Below, in pieces: positions 1-13,246 of a stretch of 64,000 bases of DNA. Location of the stretch: the NCBI GenBank assembly GCA_022264855.1, contig JABYQU010000009.1, forward strand, positions 558,001 through 622,000, in the 5' to 3' direction. The position numbers and the translations under genes are program-made. The notes under the pieces are model-generated. The model had not been told where the DNA came from. It worked only from the letters and a program-made list of their open reading frames with translations, and did not search any database. How positions within the stretch are numbered: the stretch's first letter is position 1; each line of letters begins with the position of its first letter. The stretch is from Lenzites betulinus (taxonomy: Eukaryota; Basidiomycota; Agaricomycetes; Polyporales; Polyporaceae).

Positions 1-1342
1 AGTTAATTGTTAGTACATCATACCACCACCGACATCCGCAACTCGATCGGTGCCGCTTGAGCTCCCCACCTTCGACGGCGAGATGTCGATATCCCGTGCA
101 CCGCTGCAGTGCACGCAGCAGGGCGAATGGCGACCAGTGACTAGCTTTTGCGGCCTGTGCCCAGTCTGCAGATATCACGCTACAGCCAACACAACCTAAA
201 AGCAAGTCAACGGACAGACTTGCGGGGGTTCGGGAACGCGGCGGACGCCGGTGTAGCATTGCATCGACACAGCAGTACAGCGCAACTGTAGATATCCATA
301 CGTACTAGCGATACTCGCAGCAGCAGCGGACAATGATGATGATGATCACGCATGTGCATGATGATGGGATGGGATGGAGGGGCAGGGTCGGAGAGGGGGG
401 GTGGGGGAGATGGGGCAGGTACAGCGCAATACATACACGTAAGTACTGGGGGAAATAACGACGGGCGGGGGATGTACACGGGGCGGGATTAGCTCGGTAG
501 GCTGGGAGTCCGTGGCAGGCGGGATTCGGCGGGAAATATACGGGGGCGCGACGGGGACGGGGTCGGAGGGAGTCGGGAATGCGGACGGGAGATGGGTGGA
601 AGGCAGGAATAGCTAGCTAGGAACGTGAACAACTTGTCAAGGAGACAGACAGACAGACAGACCGCGATCCAGATGCGATGTGGGCGAGAAGCGAGGAAGA
701 AGCGAACGTTAACGCGGTGCGGGATCTGGATGCGGGGAGCGGTGCGGTGCACGTACGTGGGTCGTAATGCAATGCGCGGGCAGGCGTGCAGAGATGAACG
801 AGATGCATGGGGAACCCGAGAAGCGGGATGGATGAAAGTATGCACAGTTTGAAGGTTGAAGAACGTTAACGTTGAAGATGGAGTGTACACAATGCGCTGC
901 GAAGGAAGCTCAGACGAACATAGAACAAAGAACAAGGGAGAGAATTAGACGGCGCAGGCGTCGGTGATATTGATAGTGATGGAACACTGCGATGTTGAGC
1001 GTATCAGACAAAGCACAGGGGCGGGCATCACTGCAGGTGGGTGGGGACACGACGAATGATTCGTGCGGGTGCGAGTGCGTACAGGCGGGAGACGTGGTGA
1101 TGCTGTACAGGATGTGGATGCGACGATGCGGGGGACGGGACGATAGCGTAGACAGCAAATTAGGCGAAAGGAGAGTAGGGCACGAGCATGGTGTCATAGA
1201 TAGAGCGAGCGGGGCATGCATGGGACGGGCGGCGGATCGACGTCGCACGGATGTTTTGTGGGCCATAGGATGGACGAACATCGCAAGCGACGTCGAACGC
1301 GCACGAGTCTGCATGAGAGGGAGGAAAGCGGCGGGGGAGCAT
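1..1342. other. Left-edge spacer, no gene supported
   Basis: I see no convincing coding exon here. The open frames are rich in Pro, Ser and Arg and show no domain or splice logic. The stretch lies downstream of the minus-strand gene ending at 1,343 and probably includes its 3' untranslated region. It contains short runs of GAT repeats near 330-375 and a short ACAG run near 645-660. Confidence 0.5.
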
Positions 1343-2616
1343 CTACGAGATCTCCACGAAACTGCGCCAGCTCCGGGTTGAGCGGTCGTCATCACGGAAG
1401 TCGATGAAGTTCGTGAGCGGGGAGAGGAGGCTCTCGAGTGTCCCGCGGCGACTCCGGCTCTTCCGCGAGATGGGAGTAGACGACGACTTCCGCTTGTTCG
1501 ACTTGGGGTTGGGCACCACTACGTCCTCTTCCTCCTGGAGCACGTCAAGAAGGGTTGTTGTCGCAGAGGTGTCGATGGGGGCCGGCGGCGCGGCAACAGG
1601 GACGTGGTTCTCACTCTCGTCCGCGTCGCCTTCGTCCTCGTCGTCGCTCATGCTCATGAAGTTCTTTGGGCGTGAACGCTGACGCGAATGCGAGTTGGGC
1701 GAAGAGCGGCCTTCCAACGCAGCGAGCGCAGCAGAGCGGTTCACCTGACGTGTCCGGAAAGACACGCTAGACCGTACTGAGGGACGAGCACGGAGGTTCA
1801 CCGCGGCGGGGGCCGATGCAGGGGCGCGACGCTGCACTTCCTCGAACGAGGTCAGAGCGGCAGAAGCGGGAGGCGAGGACGGAGGTGAGAATGTGAGGTA
1901 GGAACGCTCGAGCGGCGAGATGAGGGGCGAGATGGGAGAGACGATGGAGGGCTCGGAGTGCGTTGCGCGATGCATCGACGGACCACTGTCGCTGGATACT
2001 GACGAAAAGCATGTGGAGAGCGTGAGGTCTGCGGGGCGAGGGCGCCGTGCAATGGGCGGAGTGGCAGGGAGCTGCGAGGAGGGCACTGGCTTTACGCCGG
2101 GGAGGCCTTCGCGGGAGGCATGGCGCACGATAGATCGCCGCGACTGGAGAGCCGGGCCAAAGTGCGAGAAACTGAGAGGAGCAGAGGGACTGCAAAAATG
2201 TCAGCGAAATTTCCAAAAGCAGGAAGGAAGGCGACGTACGACATTGGGACCGGGGGCATCTCTGGCGAGGTGGGCACCGACCGACCGAAGTGGGTGGTCG
2301 CGCGGCTCGTGACGGTGTCTTTCCTGCGGAGGCTCATGGAGCGCATCGAGTGGCTCTCTGCCAAGTCGAGGGAGAGGAAGGAGTTGCCAGCCTCTGCGCG
2401 CCGACGGCGGGGCATGAGAGTGAGGAAGACAGCATCGTCTGCAAAGGTGGATGAGGACGTGGACGGTCCGTAGAAGCTGTCGGTGTTGGCGTCAACGGGG
2501 AGGCTGCCGCGGGCGGGCTTGTCACAAAGCTCGAGGGAGGGGCGGCGCGATGAGGATGCGCTGTTGCTCTCGGACATGAGACCGGACTTGAAAAGCGAGG
2601 AATACTGGGGAAACAT
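1343..2616 (-). CDS. Ser/Arg-rich hypothetical protein, 407 aa, two exons
   Basis: I do not recognise a family. The gene is read as exon 1 from 2,616 to 2,240 and exon 2 from 2,189 to the TAG at 1,343, with a 50-bp intron (2,190-2,239; GTACGT donor, TTTGCAG acceptor). The joined frame is exactly 408 codons. The chosen ATG begins MFPQYSS; an open frame continues upstream but is only proline and arginine low-complexity. The protein is mostly disordered, with many Ser-Pro pairs that could be phosphorylation sites. An acidic patch (DDEDEGDADESE) is followed near the C-terminus by a basic stretch (NKRKSSS, RKSRSRR) that could serve nuclear import. No membrane segment or signal peptide is visible. 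It could be a regulatory or scaffold protein; that is a guess from composition only. Splice sites and frame support a real gene. Confidence 0.7.
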
Positions 2617-5600
2617 GATGGGGAAGACCGGGAGCGCGAGAGCAAGAGCAGGGGAACAACGTCGGGGATAGGGACGACGGCGAGGGGGGCACACTGGGGA
2701 GGGGCGAGGGTAGGGCGGCGGCGGCGGGGGCAATATAAGGGGACGCGGACAGGGAGGATAATTGAGTGGGAAGACACGTGGCGGCGACGAGCGAGACCAG
2801 ATGGATCGGGGGGAGATTGGGATCTGAGGCGTGGAACGTGGGGACGGGCCCCTTCACAGCCCGTCACCCGCTTCCCTCCCTCTCCGAGCGTCACACGCCC
2901 GCCTCGATTCCAGCTGTCACCGCCGCGCTCTCTGCCTGCCGCCCGCTGTCGTCTGCTCCGTCGCCCCGGGCGGTTCTCCCTTGCAGCCCGTCGCGCTCAG
3001 AAGATGGCTGCAATGAATCGGCGAGGGGTTCGGAGGAGGGCTCTGCGCTGCCCGGCGCTTGGCGCGCGCTGCCCGCTACGGGTGCCACAATCAGCACTTT
3101 AGCCAATCCAGGACCAGTGGGTCTGCGCATGCTCCGGCGCGCGCGAGCACGAGCCTCAGTGCGCAGTCCGCGCGGCGCGGACGAGGTCACCGACTCCTCG
3201 CCTTCGCGCCCCTGCCCTGGTCGCGATGGGCGCGCTCCATCCTGCCGTGCCCGCGCTCCTCCGCCCCATGCTGCCCGCACCCACGGCCCGATGCACGCTA
3301 TCACTCATTTTCGGCCGCGACGCTGCGCCCGCCGCCGCGATGGGGCGGCGCCAGGCTGCCTCGCTGCACGCTAGCGCTAGCATGGAGCCACCGAGAACAG
3401 GAACCCGTCCCCCGCTCGAGGCTGCCCGGCCGCCCTCGACCCCGCTGCGCCTCGACGCGCCCCGCCGTTCTGTCGCTCTGTCGCTCATCCGCGATTATCA
3501 CCGCCAGAAGGCGCGCCACCGTCGCTATCGTCGCTCGCCGTCTCCGAAGCTTTCTGCAAATAGGCGGACGATCACTCCAACTGCAGCAGGCGCGTCGCCC
3601 TCGTCCGCACGCCGCCCTGGCCCACCGCGCCAATATTGTAATTTATGACTCCATTGCTCCCGCCGCCACCATACGCACAGGTTCATGACCGTGAAATAAA
3701 ATCATCGCCGCCCCACCGCGTCAGGAACTGCGCGCATGTGTTTCTCACCGCGATCGAATGCGCTGACGAGACGCGCGAGTCACGAACGACGCCGTCCGCA
3801 TATGGACCAGTGCCTTCCTATTCCGGCGGAAATGTCGGCGTTCGGGATCTCGGCACGCTCGCCGATGTGTGACCTCGTCACAGGGGGTGCTCACAGGGCG
3901 CGCACCGACCCGAGACAGCAGATGTCGCTGAGACGCGCCGCCGCGGCCGATATCGAAGACACGGCGAACACCATCACACGCGTCGCCACCCGCCCTTGTC
4001 CTCCCATTGTCCTCCCACCCCTCCATTGTCTCTCGCTTCCTCCCCAACGACACACACAATAAAGCTAAGGACGGCGGCGATCCACACGCTCGGTGCGCCG
4101 CGCGCGTGAGACCCGCCGGCGTGCACGCTGCTCAAAGTTCAGACGAGGCGTCGCCGGCGGAGACGCGGGGCGAGGGAAAATGAATGTACGTGGGGCGGAG
4201 GAGTGCGACGCGCGCGAGTGGCCGAAACACGATCGGCCGCTGTTTTTCGTTTTCGCTGTGCGACGGCCTCTCTCCGCCGCCGTTTCAGCCTGCGGGATCC
4301 TGGCGCGCGCTGCGGCGTCACGCGTCATGGCGCGCAGAGCACGGGTTGCCTCGGAGCGTCGTCGGGCGTCTTCGGCGAAGGCGCGGACGGGGCTTGGGTA
4401 CCCGGTGGCGTTAATGAGCAGAGGTACGAATCGATAATATACAGCCTGGGTGAACGTAGAGCTGTGGCAATATGCGGATCACCATCGTATGTGCTGCACG
4501 ATTCCGACGTCCAATACCACCCACTCGCTCACTGATTTGTCCGCCGGCAGGGTGGCGTTACGTAGCCGAGCTCGCTGCGCGTCAGGACGTCCTCGAGGAT
4601 CCCGCGCGTCGCGCGTACTTTTGATGCGCCGGTAAGAAAGTAACTTACGCGCGACGCGACGCGGGGCACGTACGTACGCACGCTGTGCAGCGTGCTGGCG
4701 CGTCGCGACAGGGCCGGAGGGCTCGGGTGACGAGCTGGAGAGCTGACACGATGGCGACGAAACAACTGGAACTGCGACCCCAGTGGGGGGACCTGGGACC
4801 ACCACGCCCCCAGCGCGAGGCATCACCATAAGTACGTACGTCTTCCTCGATCCTGGATATCGGAGGTTGCGGTTGGTTGCGGTTGTCGACGGTTTCGCGA
4901 CCTTCCGCGGACCAGCGCGACGGGATGTTCCCGCCCTCCTGGATCCGCCGGCACGTCAGGCAAGCAAGCGGGCACCTTCACGCTTCGCACTTCGCCCGCC
5001 CGCGCGTCGAACCACTTAACTTCCGCGCTTCTTGCAGCTTCTCGTGTCGCTTTCGTTGCTTTCGTTGCCGTTGTTGCGGGCGTTGTATTGCGCCCTCCGC
5101 GTTTTCCCCGCGGGGAGCTCGGCGTGCGTGCGTTACTTACGAGAACGTCGAGCGAGGCCGCACTTGCCCCGCATGAGTGCGCGCGGTCTAGAACCCGGAC
5201 GGTGATCTCGTAAACTGGCGAATAGGAATGGGAATGGACGAACGCGTACGGTGGGGCGGTCAGACCTCCCGTGCGCTGGCATCTTCGTTGGTCGCAGTCG
5301 TAGCGACACCCGCAGCGCGAGCGCGAGCGAGCCGAGCGAGCCTCCTCCATCACCATATTCGTGCAGGGCGCGCGGGCGCGGAGGCTCGGGGTGTCCTCGG
5401 AGCTCGGTGCGTTCACATCGTCTTCTTCGACGTCGCGCCGCTTCGCTGACTAGCGTGCTCGCAGCGCCCACCTCTGCGGCCAGTCTGAACTGCAATTGGA
5501 ATTCAAGTGCTGATGCGCCGCGATCGATATCCATACCGGTGCCCATGTGGGCGTGCATGTACGATCGTACGCCATCGGCATGTCATTGTGCGCGCCCCCC

Positions 5601-8600
5601 GCACGCCGTGTCTCAGAGCAATATGGACCGCGCCGGGGGACCGTAGGCCGTCCGCACGTCTCGCACTGTGCACCGCGCACGTCCGAGTCGTGTCCGACGC
5701 GCACCGGATCGCTGACCTGGCCCCGCGCAGCGCAGCGCGAGTCGATGGCCACCACTCTCCATGGCGCATGCGGGGCGAAGCGTGCGTCATCGCGCGGACG
5801 CAGGAAGCCGCAGGCGGAGGCGGAGGCGGAGCCTGAGGATATTGCGCTGATTCAGATGAGATATTGCATCACGCGTACGTCCCCCGATTTGCCTCCGCTG
5901 GGCCCTGAGCGCGCTCGAGTGGGGTCCCGGAGGGTCCCGGGGTCGACGAGAACGACGAGAAGTCGAAGGCGCGCCCGATGGACTGGGGAGACGATGGATG
6001 TGCCTCGGGGTCATCGACGCCTTGACGACGGAGGTGCCCATTGAGCCCAAGCCATCGCGGGCTAGTCCAGGGCTGCATCATTGAAAGGCAATCTAATCGC
6101 CACCAGCGCACCGTCGTGTTCCCGTCTGAATCGTGCGCCCGAAACGGCCTAACGCCTCCTCAGGCTCGCAAAGCACCCCGTACTCATCGCGCGTCGGTCA
6201 GCACGGCTGTATGTCGCGTTATGAATCGATTGTCAATAGGTGCGCGTTCGCCGTTGCCCCATGGGCCAGCCTGCGCTGTTCGCCGTCCGTTAGCTCGCTG
6301 AAGCAAGACTTAGCAAGTACTGCTCAGGGCGGATCCGACACCATCTCTGCTGTACCCGCACGCCGCAGCCGCAAGTTGTGCGCCATCAGCGCACGACGAC
6401 CGTGACCCACATCCCCCGCCGTACGACGCACGGTGACGCTAGCGCGATATATTGTGCGCACTACTACTGTGGGTCCACCGCCCCGGGGCCGGGCACGGGC
6501 AGGCCTTTTGCCTCCGTTATCAATAATCACGGGTGCCGGTGGGTGATCGATATCGACGACACCAGACAGCAAACAGTCACGGCGGACAGTTTGGATCTAA
6601 TTGGACGCTGCGTTTGGTGTGGGTCGCGCCGCTCGACGCTCGTCCTGATTCTGGCGTTCTGCCGGCCCTGGGGCGCAGAGTCCGGGAGCGAGCCCGAGGG
6701 AAGACCTTTCAGCCCGCGATGCATTCGAATCTGTTGAGCTTGCGGTTGGGAGTCAGATTCTGAAGCTGAAGACTGAGACCATCTATAGCTGACATATGCA
6801 TGTGGTCGGCCCGGACGCGCGGTCGGCAGCCTCAGCATGTAATGTGTTGCCGTTGGAAGTTCAATTGAGCTTGCAAGTACTTTGGAACACGATGATCATG
6901 TAGCGATTCCGGAAAGCACGCATCATATGGCCTCCGCGGCTCAAATTTCAGTCCACTCGACGGCGACGTCGACTTCGACAGCTGCGAACAACCCCGTGCG
7001 CGCGTGCCCGTCGCGACAACGTCTCGAATTCCCAGCCTCCCAGGTACGTGCTACACGCGCGCTTCAGTTTCTGTGCTGACTACCAGCATCACCAAGGGCC
7101 AACGTACCTCTTCCCCTTGGAATACGCCCGCCCACGGTGACGAACCCTTGACGTTATTCACCAGTTGCAACTTCAAGGTCCGGAAGCACCTGGCACGCAT
7201 CAGCACCACACCCACTAGTCCACCCGGATCAGCGTCGGCTACGTGCACCCACCCCGTCCCGCTCCAACTTCAAGGGTGGCGCGTCCGCGTATGCGTCGAC
7301 GCCGGGGAGCTGTGCTGGGCAGCATGGTTCCACTCGGCACGGGCTTGTGCACGCCGTTCGGTCGAAGTCGGGATGTGGTTGGGGCACTGCGCGCCCTTGC
7401 CCGCTTGGGTGTGAACGAATCGTATCCCGTCGCGTTACGGCGAGCACGATGGGCAGTCGAACGGTGCGAGCTCGGAGCTGGACGACCCGATGCTCTCGGA
7501 TGCACAGTACGTGCTGACGCGAATACAAGCGCGAAGAGGTAGGTCGGTGAGGAACCTCGGCCCTCGGGCGACGCCATGGAGGTCTGTGGAGGTTCATTGT
7601 ACACAGCGCGGTGATATGAAGGCGTTCTTTTCAGTTGCTGAACACTACACCGTCACGCTCGTGTGGCGCGCGACAGTAAATGCGTGCATCGAGGCGAAGA
7701 CGATATCGGAATCGAGTTTCCGTCAAAGGGTGCGTCTGTCAGACTTAGACTAGTTGGAGGCAAAGTGCCATCCTGTGCCATCGCGTTGCTTACTCCGTGC
7801 AGGGGGGCGTTGGCATGCTACCACGGACGTGCCGCTGCCACATTCGATGATGGGCGTGCAAGCTCGCGCCTCCAACACGCAGACTATCACCAGCTAGAGG
7901 GGTCGCTTTCCCAGCGCGATGGCGCCGTCCCGGCGGGATGTGTCTCCGGGTGCAACGTGCTGATACAGTGTTCCCCGCTCGCAGATTCTCTCAAGCTCAT
8001 GGACGCCTAAGCCACGGGGCGCATTTTCTGTCAGCCACCCAACGTGGACGCCCGTGTAGACGTCGTTGACCCCCCCCCTGCCACGAATGCTTCAAGACGC
8101 GACATACATATGGTGATGATGTCGAACAAGCGCGTGGATGGGTTGTGCCAGCATCGACGTCGGCGCATGTTCGGGTGTCTAACGCGGACTCGCTCTTAGG
8201 ATGGCCGGCGTGACGTCAAGTTGTGTGCGCGTTTGGGCACAATATCGGTACGATGGCGGTCAGTGTTCGGTTGAATTAACATATGAGTTGATCATGGCGT
8301 ACGTCGGGCCCGGGGGCGTACTTCCGCAAGTGTGCTGCGATCCTCGTGCGCATTCTAATCGGACAGGTATGTAGGCTGTCGTCTTTACCGGCACGTCTGA
8401 CTGATAAATTCAAAGGATAATCACGACCGCTTAGACCAACACGGGCTGCGGTAGGCCATATGCACTCGTTCGGCTTATAATATCTAGGAAGCAGCTGGTC
8501 CCCGCGGCGACCTACCACATCCCTATAGGCAGGGTCTCGGCCTCTATATGCAGGAGCGACGGAGCGAGTACACCATCTTGCGCCCCGCCGTCACTCGTTG

Positions 8601-10486
8601 ACTGATGATCTGCCCAGCACGACGGCGAGCTGTGATCGTCCACGCGCGCTTCCGGGCCTTCGTACAAATTCGCCTCCCCTGCTGCGTGCTCGCAGGATCT
8701 CACCAATCCCGGGGAGTGCGGGCGCAACACGCACACATCGACGGCTTCCTGCAAGTTCCTGGGATGCAGCGGTAAGCGCTTGAGCACTTGCCGATGTCGC
8801 TCGATGTCGGCGCCGGGTTAAGCGTGGCAGACGGGCACAGCACCATCGGCGCGTGCAAGTCTGTGATCCAGCTTCGAGGGTTGGGGACGATCCGCGGAGC
8901 GCGGTCGTTCACAGGACGCCTCGTGTTTGCACGCCCTCCGCGCGCATGTGAGTGCTCGCGTGTTTGAGCACGTCCGGCGCATCGAGAGAAGAGGTATGTT
9001 GAATGGCCTGTCGCGCTGCGCTTGATGCACGCAGCGGACGCTTCGCACGCACCGGCACATCCTTGCGAACTTGGACACTCGGATTCTGGTACGACATGCA
9101 CACCCGCCAATCCGGACGCGCCCCTTCGTGCACGGCGCCTTCTGCCGCATCGCGGTCACTCGCAGCCCAGGTCCGCGAGGCTGTCTCGTCGGCGCTCTGA
9201 GTGACAACAGACGCCGCGAGAGATGGAAGATGATGGATGGACGGCCGCGGTCCACTCGGTGCTTGTATTCACAGCTGAAGGCGCGCGCGAAGGCGTTCGG
9301 TGCGTGCCTGCGGGACCTTGTTAACGCGCGTGCTGACGGAGACGAGCAGCTCGCAGCGCTTTCTGGTAACAATAAGGCCGTGTCGCTGTGCGGGCAAGGT
9401 TCTGGTACCTGAGCGATCTTTCTGTGTAGGCGCGGTTGGAGAAGGTTGGATCTTAGCAGTGCAGGCCTAGGAATGCTGCGGCCACACGTGAAATGAAGCG
9501 CGTGGATACGGCGCCACGACGGCGCCACGCGCGGTTTTGCGTTCGCTCTTCCACCATCTATTCACAGCTTCATATGAACGAGAAGAAGACCCCGGCAGCG
9601 GCATAGCGGTATACGCCTGGTAGCCCAGTTCGACTTTCTGCCCCACAGGGATTGGTGCGTGCAGACCTTAACCCGCCTTCACGCATAAGAAATGTTGCAG
9701 GCTCAGTAAGGACGCTGTGGTGGCCGGGATACCACTGCGACAGTGTTTTCGTTGTCTGGAACACTAGTATTTCGGTGCGTACTACGCGTATAATCGACTT
9801 CTCCTAAGTGAAGGGCGAACCTCATGCAAGTTGGACAGCTAAACTCGTAGCTTACCAGGCTACCAGAGCTGCGACAATCTTCACACATCCTTGCAAATCG
9901 CTGCTATGGGGCTCTCTATATCACTAAGACTGTGTCTGCTCGTGTCTCTAGTGTCTAGGGTTATGTACTGGCATGGATACAATCTCTCTGTGTACCTGGG
10001 AGCACGCTCGCAAACTGGGATCATTCAGCATCGGGAACACGATGACACAGACGGCGTCGCTACCAAGGACTGCCTCTTTCTAGTGATTCCCTCCAGTATA
10101 GACGTCTATCTTTTCACTTAAAATTTGCGACGCCTAGAACCTTGGACTAGCTGCGTTTCAGGTCCTTGAATATTACAAGTATCACGCGGTGCGTTATCAC
10201 GTTGCGCTCGATACTCTTTGGAAGACTTCGTGACGGTACGTCCCGAAGGTATCGCGACTGTCAGGTCAGTCTACTGCCGATACTGGCGCATCCCCCCATG
10301 TGACCATGGAAGCTGCAGCAGCAGCTTCGTATGGCTGCGAAGAATCCCGCCTGCAGCAAGCTTGGCTGCGGTACTGTGGGGACTATGCTTAAAGGGCGGG
10401 AGGTAGGATGCGACTGCGGCAGGTACTCGTTTCCTTGTACCCTCGTCATCGCTGGGCAGTGAATCTTCACCGCACGCATCGTCGAC
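2617..10486. other. Long GC-rich spacer without supported genes
   Basis: About 7.9 kb in which I find no exon chain with recognisable protein sequence. Many overlapping open frames exist on both strands, but they are Arg/Pro/Ala-rich shadows expected from high GC, especially at 2,800-6,000. A short GGAGGC hexamer run lies near 5,811-5,838. From about 6,000 onward the base composition becomes more even but still gives no domain. The last few hundred bases before 10,487 should include the promoter of the methyltransferase gene, though no TATA box is clear. Confidence 0.45.
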
Positions 10487-11663
10487 ATGCCTGTTCGAGC
10501 ACCCCGCGACAGGACCCGTAAAGGAGCCAAGCATTCGAAGCCACTCCTACACGCTTACGCTATACTCTCTCGGCGCAATGTCGAGGAGCTCAAGCAACTA
10601 GAAAACCTGCGCAGGGACGCGCGCAATTCGGTTGGACCGGGTAGGATCGCCGAGTCATCCGAGCGCCAGGAGGAGCTGCAGCACAGGCGCGCATCTGGGC
10701 TCCTCGTACCCTCTCAAGTGCGGACCTTGTGGTCCGGTGAAACAGCTATCCTTCGGGAGTTGAATGCTGCCACCGCGTTCGTACCCCGGGTCCCCAAGAA
10801 GTTCAAATTCCTCGATATTGGGTGGGTGTCAATTCTAGCACGTCTCATGAGTTGCCCTGGTCCTGATCCAAGCGGATAGATGCGCACCGGGCGGTTTCAG
10901 CTTGTACATCCTTCATTCCCACCTGAATGTGCGCGGGGTGGGCATCGTGCTTCCTGAATTTCAAGGGAGCGAGGGGTCGATGCTTCGCCCGACCGACACG
11001 GCCTGCTACAAGCACATTGGAGACCCCTCTGCTGACGAATACTCGCGACCAGCCACATCTTTGCCCCGCCTCCCCGATACCTTCTACGCCCCATACTCCC
11101 TCGTCTACATGGATGGCCGGCCTGTGCACGCTGATATTGATTCCCCGTCGGATCCATACACCCCCGAACCACCGCCGCCCACAAAGATGTCCCCCACGGC
11201 TATCGCCCACTTCATAGGGCAGCTCCTCGTGACACTTGGCTCCGTCGAGCTCGGCGGCACGATCGTGATGCGGCTCGCGCACATCGAGCGCGCGCCGGCC
11301 GCGCAGCTCGTGTACCTCCTCGACATGATCTCGGAGACACTAGTCCTGCACCAGCCGCAGGGGTCGGCCTCGTTCTACGCCGTCGCGAAGGGCGTGGGTG
11401 CGGATACTATTGTCGCCGCGCCGCTGCTGAAGCGGTACATCAAGGCGCTGCATCTGCTCTGGGACGAACTGAGCACGGGGGCGGGCTTGCAGCGGGGGCG
11501 GCTCGTCGAACGCGAGCTTGGGCGCGTCATCCCCGCGCCCGCTGTCTTGGAGAGTCGCGGGTATCTGGACCGGTTGGTCGAGCTCGCGAGCCCGGTGTGG
11601 GCTGCGCAGGCGCGTGCGCTGCGGGATGTGCTGCAGCGTGAGGGCACGGGGGGTGGGTGCTGA
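10487..11663 (+). CDS. FtsJ-like (Rossmann) SAM methyltransferase, copy 1, 372 aa
   Basis: Probable S-adenosylmethionine-dependent methyltransferase of the FtsJ/RrmJ type; the members known best methylate the 2'-O of RNA ribose. Exon 1 is 10,487-10,821 and exon 2 is 10,880-11,663, with a 58-bp intron (GTGGGT...GATAG). The join recreates the SAM-binding motif I FLDIGCAPGGFS at about residues 108-119, which fixes both splice sites. Further on are a VYMDGRP strand like the FtsJ Asp motif and GTIVMRLAHIERAPAAQL, where FtsJ enzymes normally place a catalytic Lys. Here that position is Arg, unlike copy 2, which has Lys (VVAKLS). This may affect catalysis. The start at 10,487 is the only ATG that leaves a full frame, but an extra 5' exon cannot be excluded. 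The next gene downstream is a diverged tandem paralogue. Nothing in the sequence reveals the substrate. Confidence 0.75.
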
Positions 11664-12169
11664 CATCCTGGTCTGCCACGGTGAGTGGTGGATGTACGAG
11701 GAGAAAGGCACACTGTATGCGTACACAAAATCGCGTTCTTGGGACGTGCGGAACCGTGTATTTGATAGTGGTGTGTATAAGAAAATATACTGGTATCACA
11801 GTCGTACTCTTCATGGACACGAGGGATGCTCCCTGGCTGAGGTTAGGATTGGCCTTCCTCATCTGAAAGCCCCAATTGCCTGAATACATTAATGTAGCTT
11901 GAAGCACCCCTGCATGCTGGCCAAATAGTAATATAGCGCTAAGACATAGCTCAACTTCACGGGAGGTAGATATGCACACATGATGTGCTGTGCTGCGGTA
12001 AGGCGTTGGCGTTAAAAGTGGATGTAGGATTGCCATTGCCGTTCTCACGAAGCTCGACATATTGCTCACGAAGGAATATTAGGTTTGCATGCTGCGGTAG
12101 CCCGAGTATGTATACCCGTGGCCGCAAGGAGAACACGGCCCAAGGTTAAACGGCTTCACTCCATCAGCA
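11664..12169. other. Spacer between the tandem methyltransferase genes
   Basis: Contains the 3' flank of copy 1, including a stretch (about 11,965-12,110) that recurs downstream of copy 2, followed by the presumed promoter of copy 2. No coding exon is seen. Confidence 0.55.
11965..12110 (+). repeat. 3'-flank duplication, copy 1
   Basis: Diverged direct repeat of 21,783-21,935. Shared blocks include TATGCACA, GTAGGATTGCCATT and GCTGCGGTAG, in the same order and at similar spacing. It lies after the stop codon of methyltransferase copy 1 just as its partner lies after copy 2. The gene duplication therefore included noncoding 3' DNA. Confidence 0.65.
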
Positions 12170-13103
12170 ATGTCCTCGCCGACTTCCCCTGCGACCCCAC
12201 CTACCCGCGTCTACACAATATGGCCACAGGAGGACTTGGAGTATAAGTTAGGTGCAGCAGCGATCCTCGAACGGAGGCCGGTGGCATCGCTCCAGGAGTT
12301 GATGGCTTTGAGATCAAAGGTGCGCGCACCGCATTGAAGACTTCCTCGCACTAGTTGCCGATCCACACATATCGCGAACGCGACTTTGTATTACCAGGGA
12401 TGGGAAGTGGACGGACTGAACGACCACTTCAAGCATCAGCGTAGCTCCGCGGACAGGAACGTGGAAGGCAATAATAAATACTGGTACAAGACGATGAAGC
12501 GGGTTATGGGCGAGATCGACGGCGCCGCGCGCGTCGTCCCGGTGTTTGGAAACATCGAGTTCCTCGACGTCGGGTGAGTGGCTCGTGCTGCAGTCTAGCC
12601 TGTACACCATCCCGTCAGCGACGTCGATGAGGGTAAAGAGCTCGACAGTGCTTACGTTGCGGTTTAGATGCGCCCCGGGCGGCTTCAGCGGGTACGTCCT
12701 CCAGAAGAACCGACGTGCGTCCGGGGTCGGAATTTCGCTCCCTGTCGCGCTAGGAGGATACGACCTCTGCCTTGATCAGGAGATGCTGTCGCGATTCTCA
12801 TACATCGAGCGCGATGTGCTCTCGTACGACCTCCACGCCGCGCCCGAGACCAACCCGGACGAGGAGTCCAGCGAGGCCTTCCCGGCTGAGATGCACGCCC
12901 GCTTCCACCTAGTGATCCTCGACGGACACGCGCTCCGGCCGTACACAACCGCCTTACTCGCAAGCTCCGATTGCGTCGATCCGCCAGACGCAGATGAGGA
13001 CACGTCCGCAGAGCGCAAGTTCGCGCATGCTGCGTACCGCGACGCGCTGCTCGTAGGGCAGATCATCATCGCGCTCTCAGCCGTGCGCACGGGTGGCACG
13101 GTC

Positions 13104-13114
13104 GTCGCCAAGCT
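13104..13114 (+). repeat. LINE target-site duplication, left copy
   Basis: GTCGCCAAGCT, identical to 20,639-20,649. It belongs to exon 3 of the methyltransferase copy 2 (codons for Val-Ala-Lys-Leu). Confidence 0.9.
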
Positions 13115-13130
13115 TTCTTTCTTTCTTTGT
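13115..13130 (-). other. Simple-repeat 3' tail of the LINE
   Basis: On the minus strand the element ends in about three GAAA units immediately before the target duplication. A short A-rich tandem repeat in place of a plain poly(A) is usual for several fungal LINE groups. Confidence 0.75.
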
Positions 13131-13246
13131 ATCCTTGTTTATTGCCCTCGAGGGCCGAGCCCTATGGTAGGCAATACCGTACAGGTGTCTACGAGAAGAG
13201 CGCGGGGGGATTGTCGGGTCATTTGTAGGGGGGTAAGGGAGTTGTA

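Noticed and set aside
2800..6050. Many long overlapping open frames on both strands in the left spacer
   Set aside because: Arg/Pro/Ala-rich, frame-shadowed and typical of GC-rich noncoding DNA; no domain, splice chain or protein-like composition.
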